Origin: Thiotrichaceae bacterium | GTDB taxonomy: Bacteria; Pseudomonadota; Gammaproteobacteria; Thiotrichales; Thiotrichaceae | Direction: 5' to 3' | Assembly (NCBI GenBank): GCA_027008885.1 | Contig: JALVDQ010000487.1 | Coordinates: 1 to 6,489 of the forward strand | DNA: 6,489 nucleotides | Shown here: in pieces, positions 6,291 to 6,489 of the stretch | Layout of the letters: each line of letters opens with the position of its first letter | Numbering within the stretch: position 1 is the first letter of the stretch | The notes under the pieces: model-generated | What the model was told of the DNA's origin: nothing | Databases searched by the model: none | The model's input: the letters and a program-made list of their open reading frames with translations, nothing else | Translations under genes and position numbers: made by a program

Positions 6291-6292
6291 AA
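6263..6292 (-). promoter_or_regulatory. Candidate sigma-70 promoter for the sspA-sspB-folA-pyrC operon
   Basis: On the minus strand TTAACT (6292-6287) and TATAAA (6268-6263) are separated by 18 nt, matching the -35 and -10 consensus at 4 and 5 of 6 positions. The predicted transcript start is near 6256, giving a leader of about 68 nt. It lies downstream of a minus-strand terminator, as expected if the operon has its own promoter. Confidence 0.45.
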
Positions 6293-6319
6293 TAAAAAAA
6301 CAAGGCAATAATCTAAACG

Positions 6320-6344
6320 AAAAAGGCTGCCTTGAAAGGCAGCC
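6320..6344 (-). terminator. Rho-independent terminator of the unseen upstream gene
   Basis: On the minus strand GGCTGCC (6344-6338) and GGCAGCC (6331-6325) form a perfect GC-rich 7-bp stem around TTTCAA, extendable by one T-A pair. The stem is followed by TTTTT (6324-6320) and then CGTTT. The plus-strand reading lacks a T-run, so it works in the minus direction. It would end transcription arriving from beyond the right edge. In many gammaproteobacteria that neighbour is petC or rpsI, but it is not visible here. Confidence 0.85.
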
Positions 6345-6390
6345 CTGTATTCTATACTAAGAACCTGTCCGGGAATAGTGAGACTACTGC

Positions 6391-6489
6391 GGAAAAGCTG
6401 AATTTGGCTGGATTTTTCCTCAATTCTCGTTAAATAGAATAACTATTCGCCTCTAATTGATAAAAAATCCAGCTCAAATCTGCTTCCCC
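6391..6489. repeat. Roughly 100-bp imperfect palindrome, possible MITE or IS end
   Basis: Two arms of about 47 nt face each other around AATAA (6438-6442). The longest perfect pairing is GCTGGATTTTT (6407-6417) with AAAAATCCAGC (6463-6473). Further pairs are TCAATT (6420-6425) with AATTGA (6455-6460), AATAG (6433-6437) with CTATT (6443-6447), TTTG (6403-6406) with CAAA (6475-6478), and outer AGC/GCT matches. The structure reaches the window edge, so its full extent is unknown. No open frame is seen in it. Confidence 0.6.

Overview
The window looks like chromosomal DNA of moderate, slightly AT-rich composition from a non-enteric gammaproteobacterium. The best evidence is an adjacent sspA-sspB pair. 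SspA keeps the E. coli-like N terminus (ANRRSVMTLF), the PHP pocket and near-identical core segments. SspB ends in the ClpX-binding tail LKVVK. The genus cannot be fixed from the sequence. The dihydroorotase is of the DDQVHFRDPG type, which I associate with Bacteroidetes and some gammaproteobacteria. The DUF1015 protein is of the GDGNHS type common in Firmicutes. Several genes may therefore have mixed ancestry.

Layout from left to right. 1-46: a hairpin-forming segment that contains a stop codon. 46-846 (minus): a Rossmann-fold, ketopantoate-reductase-like oxidoreductase. 847-898: a 52-bp divergent control region. 899-2230 (plus): a DUF1015-family protein. 2243-2971 (minus, convergent, 12 bp apart): an unusual protein joining an IS5-type transposase N-terminal domain to a C-terminal zinc ribbon, with no catalytic transposase domain. 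2972-3256: a 285-bp spacer with little structure except a 12-nt direct repeat. 3257-6188 (all minus): a tight four-gene operon, transcribed sspA-sspB-folA-dihydroorotase with gaps of 13, 11 and 13 nt. 6189-6319: the sspA leader, with a candidate promoter and two interleaved inverted repeats. 6320-6344: a Rho-independent terminator on the minus strand, which would end the transcript of an unseen upstream gene. 6391-6489: a roughly 100-bp imperfect palindrome cut by the window edge, possibly a MITE or IS end.

How the genes fit together. SspA binds RNA polymerase and SspB delivers ssrA-tagged proteins to ClpXP, so the front of the operon handles stress and stationary phase. The two genes behind it make nucleotide precursors: FolA regenerates tetrahydrofolate for thymidylate and purine synthesis, and dihydroorotase makes dihydroorotate for UMP. 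This arrangement ties nucleotide supply to the stringent-starvation operon. The functions of the left-hand divergent pair and of the transposase-domain/zinc-ribbon protein are unknown. That last protein is the most novel item here. I see no CRISPR array, tRNA, rRNA or complete insertion sequence.
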